From Actinostola sp. cb2023 (lineage: Eukaryota > Cnidaria > Anthozoa > Actiniaria > Actinostolidae): DNA of 64,000 nt. The notes beneath the pieces are model-generated. The model was not told where the DNA came from. It saw only the letters and a program-made list of their open reading frames with translations, and did no database searches. Position numbers and translations under genes: made by a program. The stretch's first letter is position 1. The number at the start of each line of letters is the position of its first letter. Location of the stretch: positions 559,501 to 623,500 of the forward strand of contig JAUJYZ010001480.1 in the NCBI GenBank assembly GCA_033675265.1, given 5' to 3'. This document shows, in pieces, positions 1 through 42,162 of the stretch.

Positions 1-311
1 TACTTGCTTAGCCAATTGCCGCAGACAATGACACCCACCCTCCATATTAGTTACTCATTGACAAATTAACTTGTCGAGCAGAGGGTCTATCAGTGGCGGC
101 TGGGTGGGTGGGGCAACAGCAAAAAAAACACAAGCTGAACCAGCAACGAGCAATGGCAGAGCAAGCGACGTGCAAGCAACAGCGACTGATCAGAGGCATG
201 TGCAGGTGCCATGTGCCAGGCGCATGTGCAGAGCTAGTGATGCCGCTGACCTAGCATTTCTCCTAGTTAACTTTGCTTTACTAGTAACCACATTTAATGG
301 TTGCATTTTAC

Positions 312-1226
312 CTAGAAAAACAACGACGTCAGGTTTGACATAATTGAAAGCAAACAAAAATGTCCTTCTTAGGTAATGGTCTGAATCCCATCTTGTGATG
401 GAGCCAATGATGCCAGGCGGTTCTCCAAAATAACCCTGCAAGCATATATTGACAGTCAATTAAACAAATAGTGCACATACTTAATAATGTACATGCAGGG
501 ACTACCTCTTCCAGAAAATGATCTAAAAACACTCAAGCCTGCAAGGGAGCATGGGTAATGCTGTCAAAACGACCACTGAACAATGGCCAAAGATCAAGAA
601 CTTTGTCTTTTCTCATGAGATTTACTTCTTTTGTTCCATCGTCTATTGTAAATATATATTCTACTCATTTCAGTGTGGTCCCCTGAATTCATATTCTGTA
701 GTCTGGTTGGCTGTGTTGGAGCCTCCTCTACAGGCAACTTTATTTGAAGTAGGAAATGGGAGAATCAAAGGGGTTGTTTGCGGATGAGGCAGGCGAGGTT
801 TAAAGCATGCATGCATGTATCATGTATGTGTACTGCATGGAGCTTCAAGCTTCAAGGGGGGTTGGGGCCCAAACGTATATCCTGTGGCGAAACTAGATTC
901 TAGGATAAAACAATCAATTGAACCTGAGGTATGACAGGGGGGTCCAGACCCCCTGATCCTCCCCCTGGATCCGCCACTGATCCCAAGGGAGTGGAGGGTG
1001 TCAGCCTGGGTTGATTGTTGGCTAATGCAATAGATCTATTTACTTGAATCTGAGGATCTGCAAACACTAATACACGTAATGAACCAGCATTACTCTCAGG
1101 GACACTCCAATGCTGAGATGCCTTGTACAGGATCAAAAAATCTCCAATAACAAAAGTCAAAGCAGCCAATGCTATCACAGTAACAGTTTTACACAGAGTG
1201 GTGTGTCGGTAAAATAATGATGTCAT
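312..1226 (-). CDS. Cdc1/MPPE1-like metallophosphoesterase, first two coding exons (join 1226..1044, 435..312); gene continues off the left edge
   Basis: Exon 1 (1226-1044) starts at a true ATG and encodes 61 residues: a short basic N-terminus, a hydrophobic signal-anchor at about residues 13-34, then SLRVLVFADPQIQ. It ends at a CAA|GTAAAT donor in phase 0. Exon 2 (435-312) follows a TTGCAG acceptor and begins GYFGEPPGIIGS, then RWDSDHYLRRTF and VKPDVVVFLG, ending at CTAG|GTAAAA in phase 1. The joined reading is typical of the Cdc1/Ted1/MPPE1 (PGAP5) branch of calcineurin-like phosphoesterases: the Asp of ADPQ is the first metal ligand, and VFLG should continue into the GD motif in exon 3. 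Family members are ER/Golgi membrane proteins, several of which remodel GPI-anchor glycans. Exon 3 was not found in bases 1-311 and should lie outside the window. The family assignment is from motif memory, not a search. Confidence 0.78.
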
Positions 1227-1790
1227 CTGCAGGCATTATATCCATGTAACATCTCACATCAGGTGTGCCCTATGTGATAAACATAAGTCGATCATTATCA
1301 TCATAACATCATCACTAATATCATTATTAATGTATGACATCATTATCTTTGACCAGCCCCACTCTTTAAGGTTGCATGGGTGTCCAGGGAGGGAAGGTAC
1401 TCAGGTATTGGAGTGATGGGGAGATGTAATTATTGAAGCCAAAATGATAAACCCCAAAAAGTCCAATATGGCTAAAAATGTGCTACCCCAAAATACCCCC
1501 CTGATCCCCCCCCCAAAAAAAATTCAGACACCCAAAACAGTCCAACTTAGAAAATTTCAAACTAAAAGAAGTGCTGTGCACATCTGTTAGCTTAAACATG
1601 TGTATTGTCAATATCAGATAATTTATTATGTCCAACAATTTATACAACTCACACACTCCTTGGTAGATGAACAACAGTTAATGCAATGAATAACAAGACA
1701 GAGAAGAAGGTACCCAGACAAGTCTAAGCTAAAAAGCTGTTGAAATGACCCAGGAAATTGTCTATGTTTTGTAGTTAATCTATAGGCAGT
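1227..1790. other. Intergenic, upstream of the phosphoesterase gene
   Basis: This AT-rich stretch holds short C tracts (about 1498-1517) and no recognisable gene. It is the start of the divergent spacer between the minus-strand phosphoesterase gene and the plus-strand PHACTR gene. No TATA box or CpG cluster could be assigned with confidence. Confidence 0.4.
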
Positions 1791-1943
1791 CAGGGCCATA
1801 CACAGCACAGGGGCAGGGGGCAGTTGCCCCCCCCCCCCCCCCCCCTAGCAGGGCAAAAAAGAAACCAATAAGTACTGACAACTGTACTATTTTTATTAAT
1901 TTTTTGCTGTTATATACGTACTGCTCCCCCCCCCCCCCGTACT

Positions 1944-1974
<31 letters not shown>

Positions 1975-2001
1975 TTGAATTTTAGGCTATGTACGGCCCT
2001 G
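1791..2001. mobile_element. Short MITE with CAGGGCC termini and internal poly-C tracts
   Basis: Left end CAGGGCCATACACAGC pairs with right end GCTATGTACGGCCCTG as imperfect terminal inverted repeats. The interior has C homopolymer runs near 1829-1846 and 1925-1974. CAGGG-type ends fit hAT-like MITEs. GCAGT flanks both sides, so a target-site duplication is possible but its length is ambiguous. Confidence 0.6.
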
Positions 2002-2798
2002 GCAGTACTAAACTTAAAATACTAAATCCTGATTTTATGATAGATCTAGAGTAATTTTGCTAAACCCATGAAATATATATATTAGTAATTAGTATAATTT
2101 TAGACAGTGAATATAGAGTTTCGCGCGCTCTGATTGGTCGAGCGACCAGTGCATGATTATGAGACGATAATCACCTCGCCTTCGGTGAATAATTTATTGT
2201 TAATTATTGCACATTTAGTAAACTCTAATTCCATTGTGTTCTTTTGTTTTCATTTGACTAATACACTGTCATGACATAGCCTGATTTTCAGACAGTCCAT
2301 GGTTCTCTGCTCTTGCTTTCAGTGAAATTGCATGCACCCAGATTCCATAACCAAATATTTACAAGTTCTTCAAAAATGTGTCTTCAAAAATGTGATTATC
2401 AGTAGAATAAAAAAAATTACGATTTCATTGTTAGGATTTTATCAATTGTGCTTCTACGATCTTTAGGAAATCTATTAATAATATTATATAATTCTATTCA
2501 ACAAGAGAATTTCTTTTTTCGATTTTAATATTATTATACCTACAAATTTGAAATTCAAAGATGAAATCGTTTCAATCTGTTCACCACAATATCACCACAA
2601 TCTTAAAATCAGCTGACCACTGACTTCTTGCTTTTTATTTTATGATTACTAAAAGTTAATATACATGTATGCCACCTTGACAAATTTTACCAAAGCACAA
2701 AACCACAGAATAATACTTAGATAGTAGGGCATATTGAAAGTGGTGGGAATTTAGTGTCAGAGAAAGAAACATAATTTCTGTGTGATAGGCTGGGGTTG
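2002..2798. other. Intergenic, no gene recognised
   Basis: AT-rich sequence with no supported ORF. A segment near 2119-2230 (CGCGCTCTGATTGGTCGAGC, then CTCGCCTTCGGTGAATAA) looks like a dispersed repeat rather than a gene. It is not bounded clearly enough to call as an element. Confidence 0.35.
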
Positions 2799-2866
2799 AT
2801 TGCCCAAGTGCAACGATTTAATCGTTGACGGTTCTAAAAAGATCAAAAGAGTTCCACTTGGGCAAT
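2799..2866. repeat. 68-bp hairpin element
   Basis: ATTGCCCAAGTG at 2799-2810 is the reverse complement of CACTTGGGCAAT at 2855-2866. A smaller self-complementary motif, AACGATTTAATCGTT, lies inside. It is probably a tiny MITE; no coding capacity. Confidence 0.55.
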
Positions 2867-3016
2867 GACCTTTTCAAGTTTCATGGCTCAATTACTGTGA
2901 AATGCCCCTCTATAATTCATATGTTTTTGTTGCTTCATAGCAAATTTATTATTTCCCATGCAAGCTCTAATAATAGTAAAGCAATGGTCTAACTCCTCTG
3001 TTACTACGTATATATA

Positions 3017-3135
<119 letters not shown>

Positions 3136-3312
3136 TGAATACTTATATAGCACAGGTATGCATTTTTTATTATGTGATTATGTAAACTACTGGTACTAAA
3201 ATAAAGTCTATGTCTATGTCTATGTCCCTGCCATTCGCTACTTCACTTTGACACATTTAATTTCTTTTTGAGTCTATCAGACCTGAAGTTATGGTGCAGA
3301 AACGACTTACTG

Positions 3313-3602
3313 TATACAGCTATTTCACAAAAGGTTGGTGAAGGTTTTGTTGCATGTTGCATACCAAGCCCGAAATGTATTGTGGATCATAGATAAATAA
3401 TGTCAGCATGCACATACAGAAAAAAATATGCCGGCTCCATATTGCGAAGATAATGTTTCGGCCAATTCCCAGAGTCCATATTGTTGTGACCTTTCGCTGA
3501 CTCCATTCACATCGCCCATAGTGCATTTCAGGCTTGGTATGCAACATGCAACATGCAAGATGCAACAAACCCTTCACCAACCTTTTTTGAAATAGCTGTA
3601 TA
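3313..3602. mobile_element. TA-flanked TIR MITE
   Basis: Left end TATACAGCTATTTCACAAAA and right end TTTTTGAAATAGCTGTATA are inverted repeats. The complementarity continues inward through GGTTGGTGAAGG and the GTTGCATGTTGCATACCA segment. The TA at each edge suggests a Tc1/mariner-type target site. No transposase ORF is present. Confidence 0.75.
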
Positions 3603-3622
3603 GTGTCAGGGTTGTAATAATA

Positions 3623-3728
3623 ATACTACCGAAATCACTCGACTGTAAGCACCGCCAAAATAACGATCGAACACGTTTTGAATTTCGGTTAACTCACGTG
3701 ACCATTTGGAGAGTGATTTCGGTAGTAT
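3623..3728. mobile_element. 106-bp TIR MITE
   Basis: ATACTACCGAAATCACTC at the left is exactly complementary to GAGTGATTTCGGTAGTAT at the right. The interior is non-coding. It sits just beside the preceding MITE, upstream of PHACTR. Confidence 0.75.
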
Positions 3729-4609
3729 ATATAACTTATAGATGATATATAGATGGATGGATGACGTCCAGATGTTTTAATCAGTGACACCTTCATACAT
3801 TCCTTCCCATCCCTCCTTTTCCCTGATTGCAAGTGTACTTTTGCTCCGGCCCCAGGGCTCTCCCCTCCATTCTGATCTCCTTTCCAGGGAGCTTTCAGTT
3901 TCCAGTCATGCACGACTACTCATTTGCTCATTTCGTTTGCCATGAATTTACCCCGGGGAATTTACAGTGTACAAACAGTCTCTTCAGACACATCCTGTGC
4001 CAGCCCAAACAATTGTCGTTGTTTTACAGCTAAGTTTATTATACTTTGCAATATATTATCAGTCGGTATCCTAAACGGTAAGCTTTATATAACGGAGGTG
4101 CTCAGCTCAGCTAACCCGCTAAATATCGGCGCCAATATGTGTGCATGATACGTGAACACACCAATCTAACATTTCCTAAAGCGAAATTACCTCTTAAAAT
4201 GTAAGTTTTCATTCAATAAAAGAACTTTGGATTCATACTTACCAACTTAGAACCTTTCAATCAACTAACTACACAATGATGACGTCCGAGCAGGCAGTTC
4301 GTTCGGTCACCTTCGACCCTCACACCATAAAAGGGCAGAGAGGGAAATAAAAGGCACGGCTTATATTATGCTACGTGTTTTATGAAACTTCCTATAATTC
4401 CCTCCTAGCAGAAACCGAGGAATGTATTAAAACTATTCGTCTTCTCAGATGGGATTTATTCCCTGTTTAATTTCTATTTCCCGACGTAAAAGTAAGGAAT
4501 GTCAGTTTACGCCAGGCGTTCCACGTTGTAAGTGATTTGTCCTGTAGGCTTGGAAACCAGTTAGTAGCCCGTGACCTTTGTAAAGTTAGGTGCGATATAT
4601 AGACAGAGT
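3729..4609 (+). other. Presumed promoter and 5' UTR region of PHACTR
   Basis: No ORF here is supported. The only firm boundary is an in-frame TAG at 4565-4567 that closes the PHACTR frame upstream, so the start at 4610 cannot be extended in this exon. No TATA box, initiator or transcription start could be assigned by eye; a non-coding first exon further upstream is possible. Confidence 0.35.
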
Positions 4610-35414
<30,805 letters not shown>

Positions 35415-35688
35415 TTTTTCTACATGTTATTTTTAGGGTAAGGGGACAGAAATGTTTATTTTTTGATGGTAGAAGATAATAATTATATTAGAATTATGCA
35501 ACAATGCTATCTAAGTGTATGTATAAATTGGAACCAATCAAAATATTGTATATAGTTTATTGTACAGGAATTTTTCTAAGTGAAAATTTACACTCACATG
35601 TATAAATATGCACTAGTTGAGTTGTCTCAAATAACGAGCTCATTCACTGTTTTGTTCGTTTTCAACGGCCAGAAAATATCTCTTACTA

Positions 35689-35944
35689 AGGGACTTGTCA
35701 GAAATTAACAGGAGGGCGGGGAGGGGGGGTGGAGATTTTAAATTGAGCGTTGAAAATGTTGTGACCCTCCCGTAGCGATGGGAATGAAATTTCCTGACCC
35801 TATCCTTGGGCTTGGCCTAAAAATACCAAAATACTCCCTTTTTCACTGCCTATTTTTTATGACCCTCCTTTTTCAGGGGCTCACAAAGTTATGACCCTCC
35901 CCCATTTTCCACACCCTCCCCCTGCTAATTTCTGACAAGTCCCT
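35689..35944. mobile_element. 256-bp TIR MITE
   Basis: AGGGACTTGTCAGAAATTA at the left pairs with TAATTTCTGACAAGTCCCT at the right. The interior is rich in GACCCTCC motifs. Just downstream of PHACTR, possibly in its 3' UTR or beyond. Confidence 0.8.
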
Positions 35945-36004
35945 AACTGAAGTAGTTTATAGCCAGGAAATACGGAACACTATATTGTAGTCGGCAAAAA
36001 ATCG

Positions 36005-36064
36005 AACCTCGATCCCAGGACCCTCTGTGTGTTTGAATGGCGACAAAGTCCTGGGATCGAGGTT
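36005..36064. repeat. 60-bp hairpin
   Basis: AACCTCGATCCCAGGA at 36005-36020 and TCCTGGGATCGAGGTT at 36049-36064 are perfect complements. Confidence 0.75.
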
Positions 36065-36622
36065 GTGAAAAATTGGCGCCAACAATGGTGATTTTTATCG
36101 GGCAATTTTTATCAAATGAATTTAATTTTGGGTGTCCATAGTGCTCTTAGTTTCAACTTGTCTGTCAGACTTAAAGAAACGTGTTATTCGATATCAGAAT
36201 CAAGTCAAAACTACGATATTCAAAAAGCCTTTTTCTGAGGTCTAGGAATTGCTGGGTTGCACGTGACGTCATGGCGGCCATGTTGGATTCCGAGAACATC
36301 GTTTGTACCACCAACATGCATGGCCGCTGCGTGTTTGTAGCAAGCCAGCAATATAATTAAATCAGTTGTAATTGTTATAAAGTATCGTTGTTAGGCCAGC
36401 ACGTTTTTAATAATTGGGATTATTTTATTCATGTTTTAAACTTACTGCATACTTCGATCTACACACAACGTTTTATCCCTTTCCCCTGCCAGACGATGTT
36501 TTATATCATAAACTAGAAAACACTAAGTGCTACATGTAGATGAAATGACCCCTAATAGAGAAAAAAGCAAAAAAATTATTGATGCCTCTTATGGAAGTTG
36601 AAGCATGTCTGTTAGTCCTTTA

Positions 36623-36713
36623 TAGCCTCCTACACAGCCGTTGTTAGTGTCGTCACGCAACGCGACCACACTGTCGACACGCAACGCGCCTACACTAATA
36701 ACGTAGGAGACTA
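36623..36713. mobile_element. TAGCCTCC-type foldback element (degenerate copy)
   Basis: It starts TAGCCTCCTAC and ends GTAGGAGACTA, with internal duplicated CACGCAACGCG segments. It matches the termini of the hairpin family at 42424, 44527 and 45553, but no target duplication is visible here. Confidence 0.55.
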
Positions 36714-36717
36714 CTTA

Positions 36718-37138
36718 GGGCCTGTTTACACTAGGGAGAGATAACCCTAGCGCTACTGAGGATCTTCCTAGCAGGCGAATCAACCTAGCGGCTATATATC
36801 TATTGCTTTCTGTTTACATGGGCCGGGGTAGAGTTCTTTCGGGTACTACGATCATCCTAGCACTAGGGTCATCCTGTCTCGCAGATAGGATGATCCTACT
36901 ACTAGGGTTAACTTTTCGTCATGTAAGCGAAACAAGGAGAGATAACTCTAGTGCTAGGGTTGTAATCACCTGAGCACTTCATTAATATGCTAACGAACCT
37001 AGTAACGCAACCAGTAACGCAACCAGTAACGCATCCCAATGTATGTTGGCATTTTATCATGCAAATGCAATGTAAAGTTGTCCCTATTGCTAGAAAGATC
37101 CTAGCGTTAGGGTTATCCCTCTCATGTAAACAGGTCCT
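36718..37138. mobile_element. TIR element with GGGCCTGTTTACA termini
   Basis: GGGCCTGTTTACACTAGGGA at the left pairs imperfectly with ATGTAAACAGGTCC at the right. Repeated CCTAGCGCTA, CTAGGGTT and GGTTATCTC motifs occur in both orientations. No ORF. Confidence 0.7.
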
Positions 37139-37846
37139 TGATCCTTTGCAATTCCATTGATTTCATTTACAGGCTTCTCACTTCACTAAGGCACGTCCCT
37201 TCGTCGAGGCTCTGGACGAATAGTGATTTTAGTCCCCTTCCCGTGAGCCTCTACGAAGCGGTCACAAAAGCGCGTTTCTTCATGAAGTTCATCATTTTAG
37301 AATATACTTCAGTTTAAAAGTTAATATTGCGTGAACACATTTTTCACCCACAGTTTTAATGTGGAGTGACGACTGTCTTATGTTTTGGGGTCAGTTGTGT
37401 TCCTCTGCCAACACTTAATTAGACAGGGAACGCCCAATTTATCGCGCACTTTATTGCGCATGTCAATTAGTCCTTGCTCCCAGGCCTTTCTACTCAGGAG
37501 TAAAGAAAGTGCCTGGGAACTAGAATCTTCAGGATTTGAAACTGAATGGACAACATTATTAATTTGTAGCTCGTTTGTATATGAAATTTGTATGAAGCCT
37601 ACATGTATGTATTTAAAATGACATTAAAGTTGAAATTCCATTGTAAAAGTCATTTCATGTTGATGCTGGTCAGCGGCTACCCTCTGAAACATATCGGAGG
37701 ATACTGGCTACGGTCAAATGAGTGCGCATGCGTAACCGAAGCTCCCTTTTCGTCGACAATAATAGACTGCCAGTCGTCTTTCTATTTTATATTCTGAAGA
37801 TGTACAGCGCGAACCGTCAAAGTGAATAACCTCTCCGGCTTTGCAT

Positions 37847-38112
37847 GCCGGGGGGGGGGGGGGGGGGGGTACTCACCTATATAAGCTATACGGGTATGTA
37901 CCGCCCACCGCCCGATAGGGTATGGTTTATAATATGGCTAGTCACGTGGGTCGTACAGGCACGGACATGGATGAAAGATTGAATGAATGGCTCGGGTCTG
38001 GAATAGGGTTTAGATTTTGAAGCTTAGGTCTGGGATAGGGTAAGGTTTTTAGGATCATGGCGGCACATCCCTACCCAAAATGGCCGAGTACCCCCCCCCC
38101 CCCCCCCCGGGT
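37847..38112. mobile_element. MITE bounded by poly-G and poly-C tracts
   Basis: CCGGGGGG followed by TACTCACC at the left pairs with GAGTA followed by CCCCCC and CGGG at the right. Inside are TATACGGGTATG and repeated 'GGGTATGGTTT/GGGTAAGGTTT' motifs. A second element of similar design lies at 44849-45286. Confidence 0.72.
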
Positions 38113-38337
38113 TGAACTGAAAGGCAAGCGACGGTCTAATATATCAAGGGTTAGAGTCACTTCCTTAACTTGGTAATCCCGGGTTCGAAAATGAATGTTT
38201 TCTTCTTATCAGTTCTCTATCATGAAACAGAAAACGTTTACACGGAACTGAGGTGTAGGTTCGAAACCCAGCTACAGCGCTCTGCTGAACGTATCGCTGG
38301 CTCTGGATTTCTCAGTTTGCTTTCGACACCTGCAACA

Positions 38338-38545
38338 AGCAAGAAGCTGACGACCGCAAAGGGCATTGGGACTTTCTCCTTATTCATCCTTTAGACATTT
38401 TGACAACATGCATTTTCAATTCAAATGGCCGAATAGTTCCAAATGATTGCTATTCAACGCTCGTAGCCGGATATACTTCTCAAGTGCCACAGATAAATTA
38501 ATTAATTAGATTCCCAAAGTCCTTTGCGGTCGTCAGCTTCTTGCT
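38338..38545. mobile_element. 208-bp TIR element
   Basis: AGCAAGAAGCTGACGACCGC at the left is the exact complement of GCGGTCGTCAGCTTCTTGCT at the right, with AAAGG and a near match through CATTGGGA inside. Confidence 0.78.
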
Positions 38546-39187
38546 GGCTTTCGGCGGGGACAACGATATTTGGAATAAACGGGTAGGTGTCGGTATGCAC
38601 CAAACTTTGCTCTGCCTTTATTTGCAATTCATTCATTGCAAAAACGCGGTAAAAAGAAAGAAACGAGGAAAGCATTATATGGTTGCTTTCTCAAAAATAT
38701 CAAACCTTGTGGGCTACTATCATTGACCCGAAACCTGTTTTGCAATATTTGGTCGTGTCGTTTGCCTGTTCGAGTGAATATTTACAAGATCGATAAAAAA
38801 TCTCTCGGGCAGGGAGGAAATCATATATAATACTAAACGAAAGGTGTTAGTTTGTTTGTTACGTACAGCGATAGTACTAGGCCGAAGTAGATGAGCAATT
38901 TAGCCAAATTCGGATAGAATATCGAAATGAATGACGTAAAAACAGGTTCTAAAGCAAGAAAAACCAGTTTTACTTGATTGAAATTCAATTCCCTTCGAGA
39001 AGGAAGTAACGCAACATTAAACCTGATCACTTACGATCTTTCATAAACTGAACTCCTCCTCTCCCTCGTGTATTAAAGTGCATGTGGTACTGGTATTCAA
39101 ATCCGGTCCTATTTCACGGAAGTTCCTGTTGCTCTGTGAGAGCATAAAATCTCCATGTTCACGTGATGGATCACAAAGACCCCCCAG
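38546..39187. other. Intergenic, nothing recognised
   Basis: Only short unsupported ORFs were found. No array or clear inverted repeat. Confidence 0.4.
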
Positions 39188-39500
39188 CACGGGCAACAGG
39201 TCACGTAGAGTCAGTATTTTGGGTAATATTTGTATTTTCCGTATCGGTTATAAGCTCTCAGAAGCTCTGTTATTGTCTGTATTTGTTTCTGATGACCTTC
39301 AGTAATCCGAACCCCGACATCTGGTTTCATTTATGACGTCAGCGAAAGCCCCGATAAATAAAACCAGATGTCGGGATTCGGATTATTAAAGGTCATCAGA
39401 AACAAATACAGACAATAACAGAGCTTCTGAGAGCTTATAACCGATACGGAAAATACAAATATTACCCAAAATACTGACTCTACGTGACCTGTTGCCCGTG
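39188..39500. mobile_element. Foldback element with 150-bp arms
   Basis: CACGGGCAACAGGTCACGTA at the left and TACGTGACCTGTTGCCCGTG at the right begin arms that stay complementary, with about three mismatches, up to a short centre near 39340-39350 (GACGTCAGCGAAAGCC). No coding capacity. Confidence 0.88.
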
Positions 39501-40627
39501 CCCCCAGTCAGTTCTTATCTCTGGTACGTACCAGTACGCGGTGCATAGCCCGTGGCGCCGGGCTCTGACGTCATACTTCTTTGTTATGCTGTGGCGCGGA
39601 ACTTCTAATTTAACTACTAAAAACTAAACCCAATGGTGTTCTTTTTGAGTAAACCACTTTCTCGTCTATGATTTGGGAATAACTGTGTAGTTTGGTTGCA
39701 CGCCTTACAAATTTTAAAACAGCCTTGGCATCTGCTCAAACACCGCTTGCGTGACATCAAACACCACTTGCGTGACATCTTGCACAGACAGAAAGCTAAA
39801 AGATTAGTGGTTCCGCTTTTGTGTGTTTTTTAAGGACTGTTTAATCTCGAGTAATCCAGTCAATAAACTGCCGCTGGATGATTGTTTATCGGAGTCAAGT
39901 ATTCAATATTTAGTAATGCCCGGCCCCAAAATGAAACCATCATAAAGTAGCAAGCGTTTGAAAGGTGCAAAATACATGGAAACGAGACATTTAGGGCCAA
40001 AGTTCGATTTCTGGCGCAAATCTTATTGTAAACACGATCACTTTCCAATTTTGAAATCACTCTCAGATGTCTCGCGAAAGCTATGCAGGCTAGGCGTTCG
40101 ATGAATGCGGAACAAGTACGAACACAAATTAACCGCATGGCCGCGCTTATGAGAATCAGTATCAATCCATGACAAAATGCACGTTATTTATAATATATCT
40201 TCCCATGAACAACGAAGCTATATAGACAATTAAGACACAGAAAAAAAGAAAATAGTTCGTAGTGTTTACATTTGTAATACTGAACCCACCTCGCCGAAAA
40301 CGAACATTTACAAAACAACTGCAAGGAGAAGAAAGAAACACCCTAAACAAACCAGACAATCAAATGTTATTAAAAAGATAGGCGTTGTTTGTACAAAAAA
40401 ATATCCCTTATGAAAGCGTTAAGTAGTTTCTTCAAAATCACCTGGAAACAATAGACGATGGTGGCAGTCCATTGTCTTGTTGCAATGGAAGATGACTGAA
40501 AAGTGAGTAACTACCCGCTTCATTCTGTCTTGCTTTCGATGTGTTTTTGAAGATAAAAAGGTTGAGGTTATAAAAGGACGTGCAGATGTTCAGGATATCG
40601 GCGATCGAGGCGGATTTCAGGTGGTCA
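39501..40627. other. Intergenic between the foldback element and the first PLAC8-like gene
   Basis: No gene recognised. A small direct duplication (CACCGCTTGCGTGACATCAA and CACCACTTGCGTGACATC) is seen near 39740-39778. The right part would be the 3' UTR of the minus-strand PLAC8-like gene; no obvious AATAAA was found. Confidence 0.4.
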
Positions 40628-40954
40628 CTAAGTGCGAGAAATGGAGTGAGAACCTGGTGATCCTTTCACTTGTTGAGCTACTTGTACAATAGAGCACAAA
40701 GGACAGCAAAACGAAGCCAAGAAGTCGTTGACCATCGAACCAGGGATGCCGTGTTGTTCACGGACTTTAGCGCGAATACTCGTCATGGTGAACAGATCCA
40801 GCAAGGGCACCATCAGCGACAAGCCACAAAGAAGGCAGTTCTCTCCCACCGCCTCGGCGTTCTTGCCGTGAGTGTAGCAAGGGACAAAGTAGGTGACGAT
40901 GCAAGTGCCGCAGTCATCGAAGCAGCCACACAATCCATGTTGCCAATCTGCCAT
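40628..40954 (-). CDS. PLAC8/cornifelin-family protein, copy 1
   Basis: A single coding exon of 108 residues from ATG at 40954 to TAG at 40628. It begins MADWQHGLCGCFDDCGTC and contains TYFVPCYTHGKNAEAVG, then a hydrophobic LCGLSLMVPLLDLF stretch, REQHGIPGS and CCPLCSIVQVAQQV. The W..GLC.CF.DC..C...FVPC start and the CC..C...Q end are the PLAC8 (DUF614) signature. Family members are small Cys-rich, membrane-associated proteins with roles in growth control or metal handling; the specific function is unknown here. A pyrimidine-rich TTTCATTCTAG about 30 bp upstream of the ATG suggests a spliced 5' UTR. An extension to a TTG at 40975 is not credible. It is a close paralogue of 41836-42162. Confidence 0.88.
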   Translation of the reverse strand: MADWQHGLCGCFDDCGTCIVTYFVPCYTHGKNAEAVGENCLLCGLSLMVPLLDLFTMTSIRAKVREQHGIPGSMVNDFLASFCCPLCSIVQVAQQVKGSPGSHSISRT

Positions 40955-41835
40955 CCTTGCGATTATTTCTTCCAAAAACTCGCTAGAATGAAATATTTAT
41001 TGCCCGCGGGTACGAAAACAACAACAAATATCCTGTTTCTTGTGACGTGACACACTTGTCACTGTCGTGTCAATTTCACTTCAACAGGTTTCGAACAGAA
41101 TACGCCTACGTGCACTAGTATATTTTGCATAATCGAACTGGCGTAGAAGCGGAACATTTGAACACGCAGTGCCTTGAACAAGCCTCGATGCTTGATCCTC
41201 CTCCATCTAAACCGTTCTAAATCACAGAAATGGGACAATTAATCAAAGATATTGAAATCAAAAGACATTTTAAAAAAAACACCAGTATGTATGTGTTAAG
41301 AGTTCTTTGTTTGGACGGCAACAGTGACAAACTTAGCCGGATTTTACAACACTTATTCACGACACGAAAATAAATTGAATAACTCAGCATTTAATGGTTA
41401 AAAATACAAACTACATCGTGTATTAAAAGTCTTAAAAATTAAGATAAACTACTCCTCACGCACTGAAATAAACATGTATAGTAATTAACATATTGCGGAG
41501 ACAAGCTACCGACTACAGTACGTGTTCAAGCTGGTCGCTGTACTTCACTCTCAAATACCGTAGCTAGTGTGAAATACAAAAAGTTGTGTTTCTACCTAAA
41601 GCTATGAAGTCTTGAAGTCTTGATGTACGGTTCCATCATTTAAAGTTCAATTGATTGCTCTTTTGCCAGCGTTACTGTGAGTACATAGAGTGGGATTACT
41701 AAATCCAAAGCGTTCCACGAAGAGCCTGAAGTTTACTGGTTCTGTTTAGTAGATTTAAGTCAAAAGTAAAGCGGTTGTTTTTCATATCTGTGCTGGGTAT
41801 GGATACAGTTTGCACGATGAGTAAGTAGTTGGTAT
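40955..41835. other. Spacer between the two PLAC8-like genes
   Basis: Presumed 5' leader/promoter of copy 1 and 3' region of copy 2, both on the minus strand. No other gene or repeat seen. Confidence 0.45.
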
Positions 41836-42162
41836 TCAGCAGCGAGAAATGGAGTGAGAACCTGGTGATCCTTTCACTTGTTGAGCTACTTGTACAATAG
41901 AGCACAAAGGACAGCAAAGCGAAGCCAAGAAGTCGTTGACCATCGAGCCAGAGATGCCGTGTTGTTCACGGACTTTAGCGCGAATACTCGTCATGGTGAA
42001 CAGATCCAGCAAGGGCACCATCAGCGACAAGCCACAGAGGCAGCAACTCTCTCCCACCGCCTCGGCGTTCTTGCCGTGAGTGTAGCAAGGGACAAAGTAG
42101 GTGACGATGCAAGTGCCGCAGTCGTCCAAGCAGCCACATAGTCCATGTTGCCAATCTGCCAT
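41836..42162 (-). CDS. PLAC8/cornifelin-family protein, copy 2
   Basis: Also 108 residues, ATG at 42162 to TGA at 41836. It differs from copy 1 at only about eight positions (F12L, the ENCLLC segment becoming ESCCLC, P-to-S in HGIPGS, F-to-L before CCPLC, and the last residue). It carries the same PLAC8 Cys pattern. A strong CTTTTTTTTAG acceptor-like site lies a few bases before the ATG, so a 5' UTR intron is likely. Nucleotide similarity with copy 1 covers essentially just the coding exon, so the duplicated unit may be small or the flanks diverged quickly. Whether both are expressed cannot be told. Confidence 0.88.
   Translation of the reverse strand: MADWQHGLCGCLDDCGTCIVTYFVPCYTHGKNAEAVGESCCLCGLSLMVPLLDLFTMTSIRAKVREQHGISGSMVNDFLASLCCPLCSIVQVAQQVKGSPGSHSISRC

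Noticed and set aside
4571..4609. Upstream start for PHACTR
   Set aside because: The frame begins at GTG, directly after an in-frame TAG; ATG 4610 has better context.
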